NCBI GenBank assembly: GCA_009760855.2
Contig: WPIO01000032.1
Span: forward strand, 4,324,001-4,388,000
DNA length: 64,000 nt
Source of the DNA: Cristatella mucedo
Taxonomy: Eukaryota > Bryozoa > Phylactolaemata > Cristatellidae
Direction: 5' to 3'
Both the position numbers and the translations under genes were made by a program. Positions within the stretch are counted from its first letter, which is position 1; each line of letters begins with the position of its first letter. The notes under the pieces are model-generated. The model did no database searches, was not told where the DNA came from, and saw only the letters and a list, made by a program, of their open reading frames with translations. Of the stretch, positions 34,441-47,900 are shown piece by piece.

Positions 34441-35890
34441 ATCGAGCATGAAGAGTGTGAACAGGCTAAAGGCATCGAAATCGGTACATCAGCCACAGGG
34501 TAGTAGAATTACCTGCACAAAGCCCTACATCCAAGGTGAAGGGCAGAAGATTTCAGCACAAAATAAACTACCAGGATACACCAGACAACCGGTTCCTACG
34601 TCAGACGGCCCCCCATGGTAAGGGGTCTCGGGAAGTCAAATAGTTTTAAAGGATTTCAGGGACATTTCCCTTCATACTACTTTTAATAGAATCTTGCCCT
34701 GAACAGGAAGTTTAGAAAAACCTTCAAACATGTGCTGGATACTCGGCTCGAGAAAAGCTCCAGCTGTTTAAGTATCGGACTAGACGGTGTCTCTACAATG
34801 CTGGCTACCGCAGACAGCTGCTCGTGCTTGTTTAAGCAACCTCAGCTCAGCTCAGCTCAGAAGCATAAGTTGCATGGTGTGAACATGGCTGGTCCTGGTT
34901 TTGGCTGGTTGTTCTTCCGGTTGCCTACATATAATGCTGTACTAGAGCACAATTCGTCGAGGACAACAAATGAGGGCACGAATGAACAGGAATGCAGCAA
35001 ACTTAATGAGGAATGTGTGGCTACGGCTGGTCGACCTGTCGTCAGAAGCAGCAGATCGGGGCTGGAGGCCATGCTAAGGAGATCATGTTTGCACTTAAGG
35101 GCTGCATTCCCGGAGCATGACCCATAAAAGACAGGCGCTAAACCAACAGACCGCGATCAAAGGCCTGTTCAAATGCACGGAGGCGGGAGCCAGCGCTCGA
35201 GAAAGGAGGCTTGAAATGACTAGTCCATGCTTTCGAGCTTACATGTTCAAAGTATCCTGCGACTTACAACAGGTAAGGCAGAGTCAGTCACCAGGCCACC
35301 CATGAGCGAAGCACCCACACGTCTCCCTGGCCCGTCTCCCGCCGCGCCGGGCTTTGCTGGGCACAGCTCAGGGGCAGCACCACTTGCGAGTGTGGCAGGC
35401 TCCTAGGAGACGCCGAAGCCGCGATGCCTGCGCTGGAGACGTGGCAACTCAGTCGAAGAGCCGCCACCGCCACCGGGCACTGAGTTTCAGACCGTCTGGG
35501 CAGCCGACTGTGTTTTCTCGGTCAACGAGCAGCAGCACTCTGGGTCTGCTGCCAGCAATAGGCCACACGATAATGCCGATAGACAGTGAACAGGATTTGA
35601 ATCGCAATCTCATAAAAAGTCACGGAGCCAAGATCGACTTATTGAGTAGCCTCATTTGAATGTGGCACTAACCTGCCTGAGATCAACACACGAATGGGCT
35701 TGCAAGTTCACATACCAATCCATACAATCACCGGCACACACACACACACACATGCACACACACACACACACACACACACACACCGGCACACACACACACA
35801 CACACACCTGCACACATTTACCAGCACACACGCACACACCGGCACACACACTGGCACACACACTGGCACACACATCGGCACACACACCGG

Positions 35891-35924
<34 letters not shown>

Positions 35925-38900
35925 CACACACAGGCACACATACATATACTTGCAAATTGATGCACACAAATAAACAAACATCGAGGCAGAGGCAGACCGA
36001 CACACACAAGCAAACTACTTGTTCTAGCCCATGTATCAATTGCCCACTCTTCAAGACCCAGATCGGGGTTTAGGGTCCAGCAGCAAGAAATCCTGCATTG
36101 CCTGCTACCGTTAGGGGGGGGAGGGCAACAGGCACTTTTCTGCCACTATACAAATGAGGCTGCTAACTCAGCCGAACTTTTGCTCTGCCCGCACGGGCAC
36201 AGGATGCGGCCAGAGCGGCAGGCACATGCGCTCAGAGCACAGAGCGGCACGAGCTGCACTAACTGACTGGTGCCGATGCCTGACACGAAGAGGTAGAAGA
36301 CAAGAGTGAAGCCACACGCAGGCCAAGGCTGTGAAAAACAGCTGGCGTATGCTGGGAAAAGCAATGGCAAATGGCAGCACCCCTATGTGATCTCCACCAA
36401 GGCACTGTGAGATTTTTTTTTAATCCATACGGTTAAAGCACATAAGAATAATTTGAGTGGGTAAGAGCAGGAAGTGTCAGAAGCAACGCATATACTCGAA
36501 CATCAGAGCAGGTCACATGCGCCGAAACCAAAGAGACGCCCGAACAGATAACAAATACCTGAGATGCGAGAGCTAGCTGCACGGTCTGTGAGATAGTGGC
36601 ATCAAGCAGAATACAGTCTGTCGGACAACGCATTTGCTTTAGGACTACGAGTGCAACTTCCAAAGCCTGGCCGATGATGCCAACAAAGTGAGCCGATCGA
36701 CATGTGGCTGGGGTTGGACAAGGTGCTAAATTTCTCGAGTTGACCAGCACCTTGGTCATGCAGATATTCTGAGGGACAATTATGGTAGGCGGCAAAAACG
36801 TAGCTGAGTTTGCACCTGTCATTTGCGATGGATGTGCTGCCAGATACAATCTAGTGCAAAGACAACGACCTTGACTTTTATGAAGATAACTAGTGCTAAA
36901 CGCTGTGCCCTAGTGCTCTTTCCTTCAGCATGCATGCATTGTGAATCTTATGAGGCGTCGAACCTGGGCCACAAGACACTGAAGACAAATATCTTAACAA
37001 CTTGCCCAGTCCAGCAGACAAGGCATGCTTGGCGACCAATACAATTCTGCCAAGATAGAGCCCCCAGCACAAGGTATCAGCACTGGTGGCTGCTCAGTGG
37101 CATCACGGCAGCCTCTCTCTAGCCATCGAAATCGTCGAATGCTCTCCAGTTGCAGCTAGCACGCCATTGCATGTCTTAATGCAGTACTCGTGGAATAGCG
37201 CCACACTGTGTGAGTAGGAATCACAGGGACAACCTGTACGATGACAACAGATTGTCAGAGAGGAACTGCTATGCCAGTGATGCTTTCACAAATATCGGCT
37301 TATGCGGAAGCCCAAGAGAAAAGGTGTATCCGACCTAGTAACCCAGTAAGAGATCAAATAGTGCAATTGCATAGCAGCTCCTAAGTTGTTTCCATTGCCC
37401 CCCCCCCCCCGCTTGGTACGGGACTGATGAGGCATATATGCTACGCACCGGTCAATGCAGTACCAGGTGATAGGTTCTAAAAGGTCTTAAGTACGCCTGG
37501 CGTTGTAAGAAACTCTCTAATTACCCGAACTAGTTTACAGTCACACTAGTTGTGGCTATACTGTTTTTTTACTGGATTGTTTTGATGCTGAGTCCTGCAG
37601 CAACTACATCGGTGTATCGGTCGCTGTAATTGGGAGAGACAGGTGGTACGGCCTGTCTGCAGCTAGGCACGAGGCTGTTGAATTGGCCTACCTGCAACTT
37701 TTCTTTATATCTATGGACTACTAACCTGGGGCATACCACAAACAACCGGAAAATAATGTCAGAGTGAAGAGCATTGAACCTAAACTATAAGAATAGGTAA
37801 GTGCTTGATACAACTCGAATGTTGTACTGAAACTACAGCTATGATGGTGGTTGACTTACCGCAATTTCCGGCGTTTTCGCGAATGGTGACCCTGCGAATA
37901 TGCTCTGTTTCTCTTCGAATGCCTTGGTCTGCTGTCTCTGTACGATAATGCAGGTCATCGATAATCTCTGTAACAAACATTCACATAAAATCTTTTGATA
38001 TTCATTTACCTAACTCACAAATATACAAACCACTAACCCACTAATATACACAACAAATAGGCTTTTTCTGTAATCTTGGCATATGCTATCTGCAAAAGTA
38101 ACATTAGCCTAGCGAAGGTCAAGCTGATCAGCAAAATATTTTGCCCATCACCACAGTTTGTTATCAGGGACAGTTCACACACAATAAAAAGTACGAAATA
38201 TGATTATCAAATGATTGCAGATGCCGCAAAAATCCACTTGACTGGGGTACCAAAAAAGCCATTAAGCCTCTGCAGCTGGTGATGAATATGGCTGCAAGGC
38301 TAGTCCAACAATCCAAGAGGTTCAGTTCAGCCATGCGTCTCCTTTGCAGAAGGAGCTGCGATGGGTCACTCAATCAATGGATACAGAGCATAATTCTCAC
38401 ATTGATCCACAAGGCCAGCCATGGCTTGGCTCCTTCATACCTAGCTGAGCTGCTGCACTAGGTTCAGCCTCTTCGTGCCCTCATATCCTCTATGGACATT
38501 AAATTAGCTGTTCCATTCCAAAACTTGGACTGTTGGCAAACGAAAGCTTTTGAGCTCTAGGTCCTCGACTGTGCAACTCACTTCACAATTCTTACAGAAA
38601 GACATCTACACTCATCCTACCGACTGTGTCACATCTTTTCCAGCCGTCCTGAACTGCTACTTCCATTCTATTCACTACCTCAACTGCTCTCCTGACTCAG
38701 CTACGGTTCTCAATTTCTCTTTGTTGCATGAAATAAAGGCAACCGGATACCCAATGCCTAACGAAAGCTGCTTAGGCTTTGAGTGGGCTATACAAATTCT
38801 CCTGCATGAACCTACTTAGTCTTTGTGGAGTTACAGATAGACATATTACACATTACATTACACCCGATTGGAGTTATTTTTCCACTTAAGCACTAACACA

Positions 38901-41900
38901 TCAATGCACGTGTTTTCAATAAGCATTTACTTTAAGGAGCAAACTCTAATATGTTACTATTTATAGAAAGGCAGATCCAAGTGTTCTCAGATTATACAGA
39001 AGTCTGACGACATAAGCAAAATGCAGTTTCAGTGATGGAAAAACGTATGCTATAAATGACATTAGCACTTGGGTGGCAACACACTTTCTTAAAGCTAATG
39101 ATTATAAATCCAACATAAATAACTATGGGAAAACGTAGGGTCACTCAAACAGCAATGGCTGGGTCTCGTGCATTGGCTTCGCCAGCATATACCATGCAGC
39201 CTCAGCTCGGAATCCGACTATTATGTTCCACAATAACCTTTTTGTTAGATCACCACACACCACCCTTTTCATGTCCACCTACTTTCAACTAAGTAATATT
39301 TCAAAAATTAGACCAGGCTTTGACAAAGACACCCCAGCAAATTGATCCATTCATTTTGGACATCCCTCATAGACTTACGTCAGTAATTCCTTTATGCAAC
39401 CATATCTAGCGTTAATCAGAACTTATAAAGCATAACTCTACAAAAACACTTAAACAGGATGGCTATTATAGACTTTGTAAAAAAGGATTCAATTGTGTGT
39501 TCTGTTTGAAGAATACCTTTCACTAGATTACATAATCAGTTGCTGCTTACTGTCAGCTATGTAGAATAGCACAAATTCGGGGTTTCTTTAATAAAATTCG
39601 GGCTTATTTAGAAAATAATGCCACATCTAAATTAGTCGACATATTTGTGACATCTCGGTCTTGTGTTCTGTAACTCACTGCTTGCTGACCTACTGCCCTG
39701 CACAATCAGGTGCTTACAGCTGGCGCAAAACTCCACAGCTAGGCTTGTCTGTCGTGAGCATTGCAGTTGCCCTATCTAACCACTTCTCGCCGACCTGCAC
39801 TGGCTACCAGTCAAGCAGCGGATCGACTTCAAGGTTTTGTCGCTCACTTTTAGGTCACTTCATTCTTTGGCTCCAGCCTATCCCTTAGATCTACTCCCCC
39901 ACCACGCCAAGCATCCTACCACCTGCTTTTCGGAATCTAATTGCTTACCTACACCTCCTATAAACCTCAAATCCTCTGGAGGCTGTGTTTAGTTCGTATG
40001 CTCCCAAAGCCTAGAACTCACTTCCTACTTGGGGCAAGAATCTCCTGACTTGACCAAATTTAAAAAGAAACTTAAAATGCATTTATTGATCACATCATTT
40101 AGTGGGTCCATTTGATTTGTCCTTTGTGTGCTTATGCATGCTGACACTGTGCATGCTGCCACTAACCATACTTGCATGCTGACCCAGTGCATGTCACCCA
40201 TAACCATGTTATTCTTGTTGTTTACTGAGCATGCTACCACTAACCATTCGATCGTGCTTCCCTTGCACCAAATGTAAAGCACCTATAGAGAGACTTGAGT
40301 TCTCTGATGGCAGCATATCAAATGTATTATTATTATTATTATAGAGATGTCATAGCCAAGCTGGTCTATGCATCTGTGACATCCAGTCCAGACTTCTGTA
40401 ACTCAATACTTGCAGGCTTCCTGTTTATACAATACAATGCTTACGGTTGATGCAAAACCCTGCAGCTAGGCTTGTCCGTCACGAACCTTGCATCTGCCAT
40501 ATTTCACCATTATCCACAGACCTGAACTGGCTCCCAATTAAGCAGCATATTGATTTCAAGGTTTTAGGTCATTTCATTTTCTTACTCTAGCCAACCTATA
40601 GGAAACACTTTCAGGTCATGATTTGCAGGATACCACTAGCTCTTCTGACTTCTTTAGCTGTGTCTCTTACCAACCTGAAATCCTTTGCAGACTGTACCTT
40701 AAGTTCGCATGCTCCCAAAGTCGGGAACTCACTACTGACTTAAATCACAACTTTCCTAAACAGGAGACATTTAAAAAAAAGCTAAAAATTCACATGTTTT
40801 TTCACGGCATTTGCTCGGTATGTGTACTTTGAATTTTGTGTACTAGGTGTGCTGCCTTTGTGCAAATTATCACTAACCTATTGACATGCTTAGCTTTAAA
40901 CACTCGTAAACTGGCTACACAGAGACAGGGTTCTCTTAGGATGCTATGTTTTATAACATTTGTTATACAAGCAATAAATAGACAATTAGACAATTACAGG
41001 AGACTGGTATGATTTAAACAAACCCCTATGGAGCCAGATTGAAGAGACCATTGAGCACATGTACTTTAACCCATTCAACGACAACTACTGCCCTACTGCC
41101 GACTATGGCTCATTCTTTTCAGCGGCCCTGAGCTGCTACTTCCATGCTACTCACTACCTCAACTTCTCTCCTGACTCTGCTGTGCTTCCCACTTTCTCTT
41201 TGTTGCGTGAGACGAAGTCTGTTGGCTATCGAATGCGTACCGAAAGCCGCTTATGCTGTGAGTGAACTATACAAAACTCTCCTGCGTAACACCCACACGG
41301 TCTTTATGACTTTGTGGAGTTACAGACGGAGATACATAACATTACATTACAAAGACACTCATACAGATGAACATAGAGATGAAGATACATGCTAGAACTT
41401 GAGCTTCACTCACTGAGAGTATTCATCAGTGCTGTTAGCTGACGTACTAATAAATAAAGTAGCTGTTTATTACTTTAGCCAACCTATAGTTTAACTGTTT
41501 GATTGCTAATAATATAATTTGAAATCGAGACATTTTAAAAATTTGGGTCGAAAAAAGGTAGATATTAAATTACTTTAGTAAATTTGACAAATCCCAAACA
41601 AGTTTGGGATACATTTAAAGGCTAAATTTTGTATAAGAAAAAGGTTTATATGTTGACATTACCACATGCCATGGTCAAGGCGCTAAAGAAGTGCTAAATA
41701 ACAATGAAGAAAAGCTCGGATTGATTACCTATTTGTCGAGCCTCTAAGCTTAAGATTTTAATTGTGTGCTTTGGGAAAGCTCTGTACCATTGCAGGGCAT
41801 TGGTATTTGATTTGGCATTGATGCTCGAACTTTAGGACCCGTGGGTTAAAGTCATGCAGTAGGCAATCCTACAGTGCCCACTACCTGACAAGCAGGCCTG

Positions 41901-44900
41901 GCAACTGCTAAGGCTCTTCTGGTGCTCTATAAATAAGGCTATTGGTAAAGCTGACCTTAATTTTACTTCAACAGAGAAGGTGACTCAGCATCATACTTAC
42001 AAAACTCAACGACAGAATCATTTTCATCAAATTGAACACCATCACATATGTTCTCACTTTCCTTTAATAAAGATTTTGCTACATTACGAAAGAGCTGCAA
42101 GATTGTCAGAATTATTAGGGCAGGCTGACCAGCTAGGTCAGCGGACACTCAGGCCCACCTCCTTCGACCTCTAAAATCGAAGGCTAATACTAGAGCACAG
42201 AAACGTCTCTTTGTGAATGCACACATTGATAGATCGGAACGGAAGTCATATTCTGTGGCTACTTTCCCGAGTCAGAGCCAGAGCATTTTAAATAGGCCAC
42301 ACAATAAAAGACGATCTGAAGCCAAGCTGGGCATGACCATAGTTGTATTCCTGCTGCCCGCATGGGTGCAGCTAGCTGCATGGACCAAAGCAACAAATCT
42401 TAAGTCCAAGTCCATTGTGTGCAGTAAAAAACTCAGACTGGTCACTATGAGAGATACATAATGATACTAAACAGGAAATAAATACTGAGACAGTTGATGT
42501 ACAATGACTGTTAACACGGAAACAGCACCAGCTTATAAGAACCGGCTGGGTCCGACAGCCAATTTTGTGTAATTTTTTGTCTATGCAAGCAGTCACACAT
42601 TTTATTATTTGATCTAAAAACTTCTGCTCAATGGCAATAGAAAGAATTAATATCAAGGACATAGTAAAGTCTTTCCATATTACTAACTGGGCACGTAACA
42701 ATTTTAAAGACCAACTAACAGGACAATTATGAACCAATATCACGATCATAGCAAGACGTGCTAGGTAGTTAAATATTATTTACAGGAAGCTATTTAAAGT
42801 TCGTCTGAATGCATGAATCAACAATACTTGCAACACAAACATACAGAGAAAGTGCAAAAAGGGCAAAATAATTTGCTAAGCTTATATGGAAATAACAAAA
42901 TATGTATAGGAATGAGCTAAAGAAGCAAAGAGCACTACAGGCAGACAAATGTTCTATCGAATACAGCTTCTTGAGTCAAGCAGTTCGCATGTCTTTTCAC
43001 CTGCAGCTGCAAGTCCCGGTTTTGATTGCCTGCTTTTCGTTACTAGCCCTGCTTGTATGGGGTTTAAAACACAGTTTCCAAGCAAAAGGATGCTCGATTC
43101 AACAGGGCGACATGATCTCATATAGTCATCAACTAGAAGCATTCTACAGCTTGCCATTGGCTATAAAAACGGCTGCCTGCAATTGATAAGGTGAACGCTT
43201 TGTTTACACAATCTGTTTACTACAAATACTGGTGGGTGTGAAGGCACATCATCTTTCAAAGAACCAAGCTGTTTCAGATGGTTGTTTACCCTCAGGCAAG
43301 TATACGTTCCATATCTGCAAATGGTTTGCTGATGCACTACTGCAAGAATATTCTCAGATACTCATGTAAGTTTTACTAGAGAGTGCATCCCAGCGAATTT
43401 AGGTATATAGTGACGATAGTTTACTATGCCAGCTACACATATCAGGTGCCGATGGGGGCCACAAATATGTCAGCTCCAAAATGCTTGCATACAAACGGCA
43501 GTGCTGCAGCCATGCCATGCAGGCCAACGAGTACCATATCGTAAAGACACCGAAGGCAACGAAGGAAGCAGCAGTCGCCAGGATGGCTAAATATTAGAGT
43601 AGGCACCCCCATTAGCACTGATTGGCTTTCACGGGAATGCAAGACCAACCGTTTGGGTAAGTGAGCATGTAAGCATGGATGTGGGGAGTTTCCATGCAGT
43701 GATCACCCCAGTTTTGAATTATTTACATGGATGCACTTTGAGCTTCATTTAGTGCAATGACCACATCTTTGGGCCTTTTTCAGTCTTTTACTAAAGCTAA
43801 ACAAGAGTCAGACTATGAAGTGAATGTTCCAAAATATACACTCTAAAATCCTAGGTTATTTCATCAAACAGATGCACGAGCTTTCTCTGAAAATAAATCC
43901 TATCAAGTCACACATTTGAGCCTCCACCGCAAAAAAAAAACATTCCATAAGCAGTGCAAGCTGGTCGTGCACTGTTACTTATATCGTATCGGCCAGTTGT
44001 TGCTTGGGCGATCAAGAAAATCGATGCACAATTGTAATGTTGGCCACATGCAGAAATAGTATTTTGCAATAGTAACTGTTAGTGCTAGCAGCCCTAGCCT
44101 TGGCCATGAGTAATATGAATGACAGGGCATTCCATAACATGTTCGTGGGCAGAACATACAGCATTAGAAAAATCAGCAAAAACACAAGTCTAGACGTCTG
44201 CTCTCATCAAGTTAGTCAGCAGCTGTGCAAGGATGCAAAGATATACCATCCTGTCGGTCGATTTCACGTCCTATATCAAGGCCCATCTGTTTCTGCCTTG
44301 CGACAGCCTCGGCCAGCATATCAAGGCCCTCATCTTGTTCTAAAATGAAAGATCAGCTGGTGAATACAAAGCCCACTGGTTAACATAAATATGCCATCTG
44401 CTGACTACCTTGCCCTTTTGAGGGTTCGGTATGGCACTGAAGCTACTCTATATAGCATGGAGTTGTGAGACGTAAGAACGATGACGAACACAAAAATGTA
44501 CTCATCTGCTGCATAACAGGATTTACATCGTCCAACACCTAAAATGACTGGCCCGTTTCTAGAATAAAACGCATCCGCATGGCCAGGAGTATTCAACTCA
44601 CGGGATACCATAGTCTGTTGATGTTTCCGCATGTCATCAATCGACATGTCAGCAGCTCTGGCTTCAGCATCATTATCGTCATCACCATGGAAATTCGTTC
44701 TGCGAGAGGTGCCCAGCAATATAGACCTACACATGCAGATGTATGGCCACATGTACCTGTACCAGAGGTTCTATACATAAATGTGACTGCTTAGCACAGC
44801 AATATCAAATAGTCCAGCCATCCGACTCACCGTCCAGCTGACGCCGTGTGATCACTGAACATTTCATCGATCTGCTTTTCTTTGCTGGCAAGCCCGTCAA

Positions 44901-47900
44901 GCAAACTTTGGCGACGCTCTGCTTCCCGCTGAGTCCTGCACGACAATCAACCCTGAGGAAGACTGATGCCTGCATCTTGGCAGATAGATCGCTGGAAGTC
45001 TGAAGGAGTGACAGAAAGAAAAAGCGCCAGAGCAACTAAATTTCACAACCACTCGGCAAACGTGGCCATAAGATTTAACTCTGATTACTGCACACAATTA
45101 TTTTTTAAATTTTGCAACAGTGGTCTCATCGTACGGAGCTACAGAGGAACTACGGTGGTCACGGGTATGTTATTGCCCGCTACTTCGTGTCTCTAGAAAT
45201 AATTATCAAGTACAAGTTAAATCTGTGCAGGGGGCTAGAGTAAAATCTTATAGAATAAGGACAGTTTTGAATCTGGAATAAATCGCTTACATGTGGCAAG
45301 GCATCAGCTGTACTTTTGGAGTGCGCAACTTCCTCCCCTCCAATCAGAATGGTATATTATCTGTGCTTTAAACCCAGTTGGTGACACTTTTGTGCTGCAA
45401 ATATGTAAAATGCTAAAATATCGCCTGAAACATATTTGTTCAGTCCCTCGCTGCAACATCTTTGCTACGTATTTACACTTAAGAATGGCCTCATACTTCA
45501 CGTATATATTTGAGTTCGTCTTTACTTCGTAAGATATATTTATGTTGCTATGTTGCTCAACATTGGCTTGTATACCAAAGGATACTACTACTAATAATAA
45601 TGCACTTGATGAAGTGCCCTCAGAGAACTCAATCTCTTTCTAGGCACTTTACATTTACTGCAAAGGGAAATACTAGCTTATTGATATCTACTAAAAAGTC
45701 TCTAGAGACGACAGTGGCAGCGCAGTGTTGGTTCTTTTTTCAGGAAAATCAAGGGGAATAAACGTTTATTGGGCTCAATTTTTTGAACTGGTTGCATGAC
45801 TGGCCTGTAAAATAATAAAAATATGTAAAATGCAGCAACTATGAAAGAAAGAAAAGTTAGCTGATTCAAATTAAATATAATTCATCTGTATAGCACCCTA
45901 AGAGAAAATAATCTCCATTCAGGCGTTTCACATATGCCACGGGGCTCGAGCCCACGACCTCGGCCAGACCTTAATCGGGGCGAGCACCTTAACCGCTGGG
46001 CCAAACCAGTCCAACAGCCTCATTTGCGTAGCAGTAGAAGAGCCTTAACGGCAATTACAACCAATTGCAGTGGGCAATACAAGATTGCCCATAGCAGGAC
46101 TCGAACCCACGTGAAGAGCTAGTGCCGGGTACCCCCCTCCAAGACTCAGGGGCTAAGTGATGGCAGCGCAGGCATTTCTAGTAAGGGCAATACGAGTTTT
46201 TTGCAATGTTCAACATGGTCGTATGAACTCTTTACAGCATTCTGAAAAGCCAACTGTACTTAAGCTGTACATTCTGCCAGCAGGGGGACCAGGTCAAAGC
46301 CTTTTGTCTAAGATGGCTACATTCAGCATCAGCTAGCAGTTAGTGTATCCAAGCACTTTAGGTATGCTGTTAACCAAATATTGTATTTATGGAGCCTCTT
46401 TTGCAGTGTTGAGTGCTTCCGTAAGAGGCAGATAGATCAAGTCCACTACTAAACTTAACACGGTTTTTCGAAGTGCCAGGTTTTGAGCACTTCTACCAAG
46501 GAGCCAAAAGTAAACTTAGACATCAATGCTAATGGCTGTCTAAGTCTCAGCTCATGCGCAATTCTCCTATGTCACAGCATTAAGGTAACATAGCCAATCC
46601 CAGGATGAAGGATAGCTCTGCATGGTCAGCTAGCATCCCAGCTGGTAGTGTGCTATTTAAAAAAGTACAAAGTTTTTTGACACACCACAAGGCAGATTAA
46701 TAATAACAATGATAGTAATAATAATAATTACACATTTGCATAGCACCCTCAGAAAACTTAATCTCTCCGTAGGCACTTCACATATGCTGTAAGGGAAGCA
46801 CGATCCAAATAACAAAAGTAGCATACACAATGTGAGCAAGCATAACATGGTTAGAGATGACATACAGTATTAACCTGTAAAATATGGTTAGTGGCAGCAC
46901 GCGCAACCCAGTGTCAGCACACATAAGCATTTAAAAGACGAATCACAAGGACCCACTAAATGCTGTGACAAACAGATGTTTTAAGCTTCTTTTAGAAATT
47001 TCAAGTCAGCAGATATCGTGACGTCGGCAGTCTTGAGTGAGTTCTAGGCTTTAAGAGCATACAAACTAAAGGCACGGTCTCCAAAGGATTTGAGGTTCGT
47101 ACGAGGTAAAGCTAAAAACGACAGTATTCAGAAAAGCAGATGGCCCGATGCCCAGCCTGGTGGGGGAGCAGTACTGATAGGTAGGCTGGAGCCAGAGAAT
47201 GATGGGACTTAAAAGTGAGTGACAGAACCTTGAAGTCGATGATCTGGTTGATTGAGAGCCAGCCAATGAAGGCCTCCGAGAAGTGGTGTGATGTGGCAAC
47301 AATGATTTAATTAGCAAACTGCCATGGTTATGTGATTGGTGATTGCAATAGGTCACCAAAACAAAACCTAAGAACTACAATTCTTTAAAGAAGCTGTAAG
47401 AATTGGCCGGGTTTTGGCCTCTCAACTAAAAACCCGGTTCCCAAGCGTTGCCAGTCAGTTATTACCACAAAGTTATTGTCACTAGTTATTACCACAAAGC
47501 ACATGCCATATTGAGCGCTTAGTAACTGCAAAATAAAAACAATGGCACGTTATAAGTCAATGTGATGCAAATGGTAGTAACTGAATGGCCTGTGTGGTTG
47601 CCTAAAAGTAAATGTTAACAAAAGAGTTCTTAGAAAGCTCTAAGGTGCATGTCTCAATACACAAGCTTGCAAGTTTGGATAGTGGCACGGACACTGTCCA
47701 AACTATGGCCAGATGTTCAAGTGCTTTTGTAGCGGAGGAGCTTGATTCTACTTCCATTCTCCTGTAAAGCTTGTCGGGAGATTCACGGGACACATCACGT
47801 TGTGCGAGAAAACCATGCCACGGAGGTTTATTGAGAAGTTTAGATGAATTTGGGTTTTTTGGATGCGGTGGACGACAATCACCATGGCTAGGTCTTTTGC

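Larger units (their letters stand above)
32969..34720 (+). pseudogene. Tc1/mariner-like transposase, interrupted
   Basis: Starts [20 protein letters not shown], the helix-turn-helix N-terminus of Tc1-like transposases. After a LINE insertion it resumes as [20 protein letters not shown] and [12 protein letters not shown]. After a frameshift it reads [18 protein letters not shown] and VLSDESKF, the first catalytic Asp segment. GDMVWGAF follows. At 34605-34640 a decayed [13 protein letters not shown] may be the second catalytic block, with the expected Asp lost. A plus-strand LINE tail (34340-34440) splits it again. Stops and shifts: not functional. Confidence 0.82.
17218..37859 (-). other. stx8: stx8 intron between exons f and g (20.6 kb)
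   Basis: Separates the SNARE half-exon from the membrane-anchor exon. It holds LINE, SINE, hAT-like and Tc1-like relics listed separately. The stretches 17790-20820, 22130-23700, 26960-28720 and 34740-37850 show no recognisable gene. Open frames there are short or rich in Ala, Ser and His from low-complexity composition. Confidence 0.9.
37968..44246 (-). other. stx8: stx8 intron between exons e and f (6.3 kb)
   Basis: Contains plus-strand LINE fragments (38285-38870, 39560-40345, 40346-40975), an ATTAC-tailed repeat (41065-41350) and a SINE fragment (41810-41940). From 41950 to 44246 I see no recognisable feature. Confidence 0.9.

Noticed and set aside
35652-36054. Cys/Val- and His/Thr-rich open frames
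   Set aside because: They come from the (CA)n repeat block.
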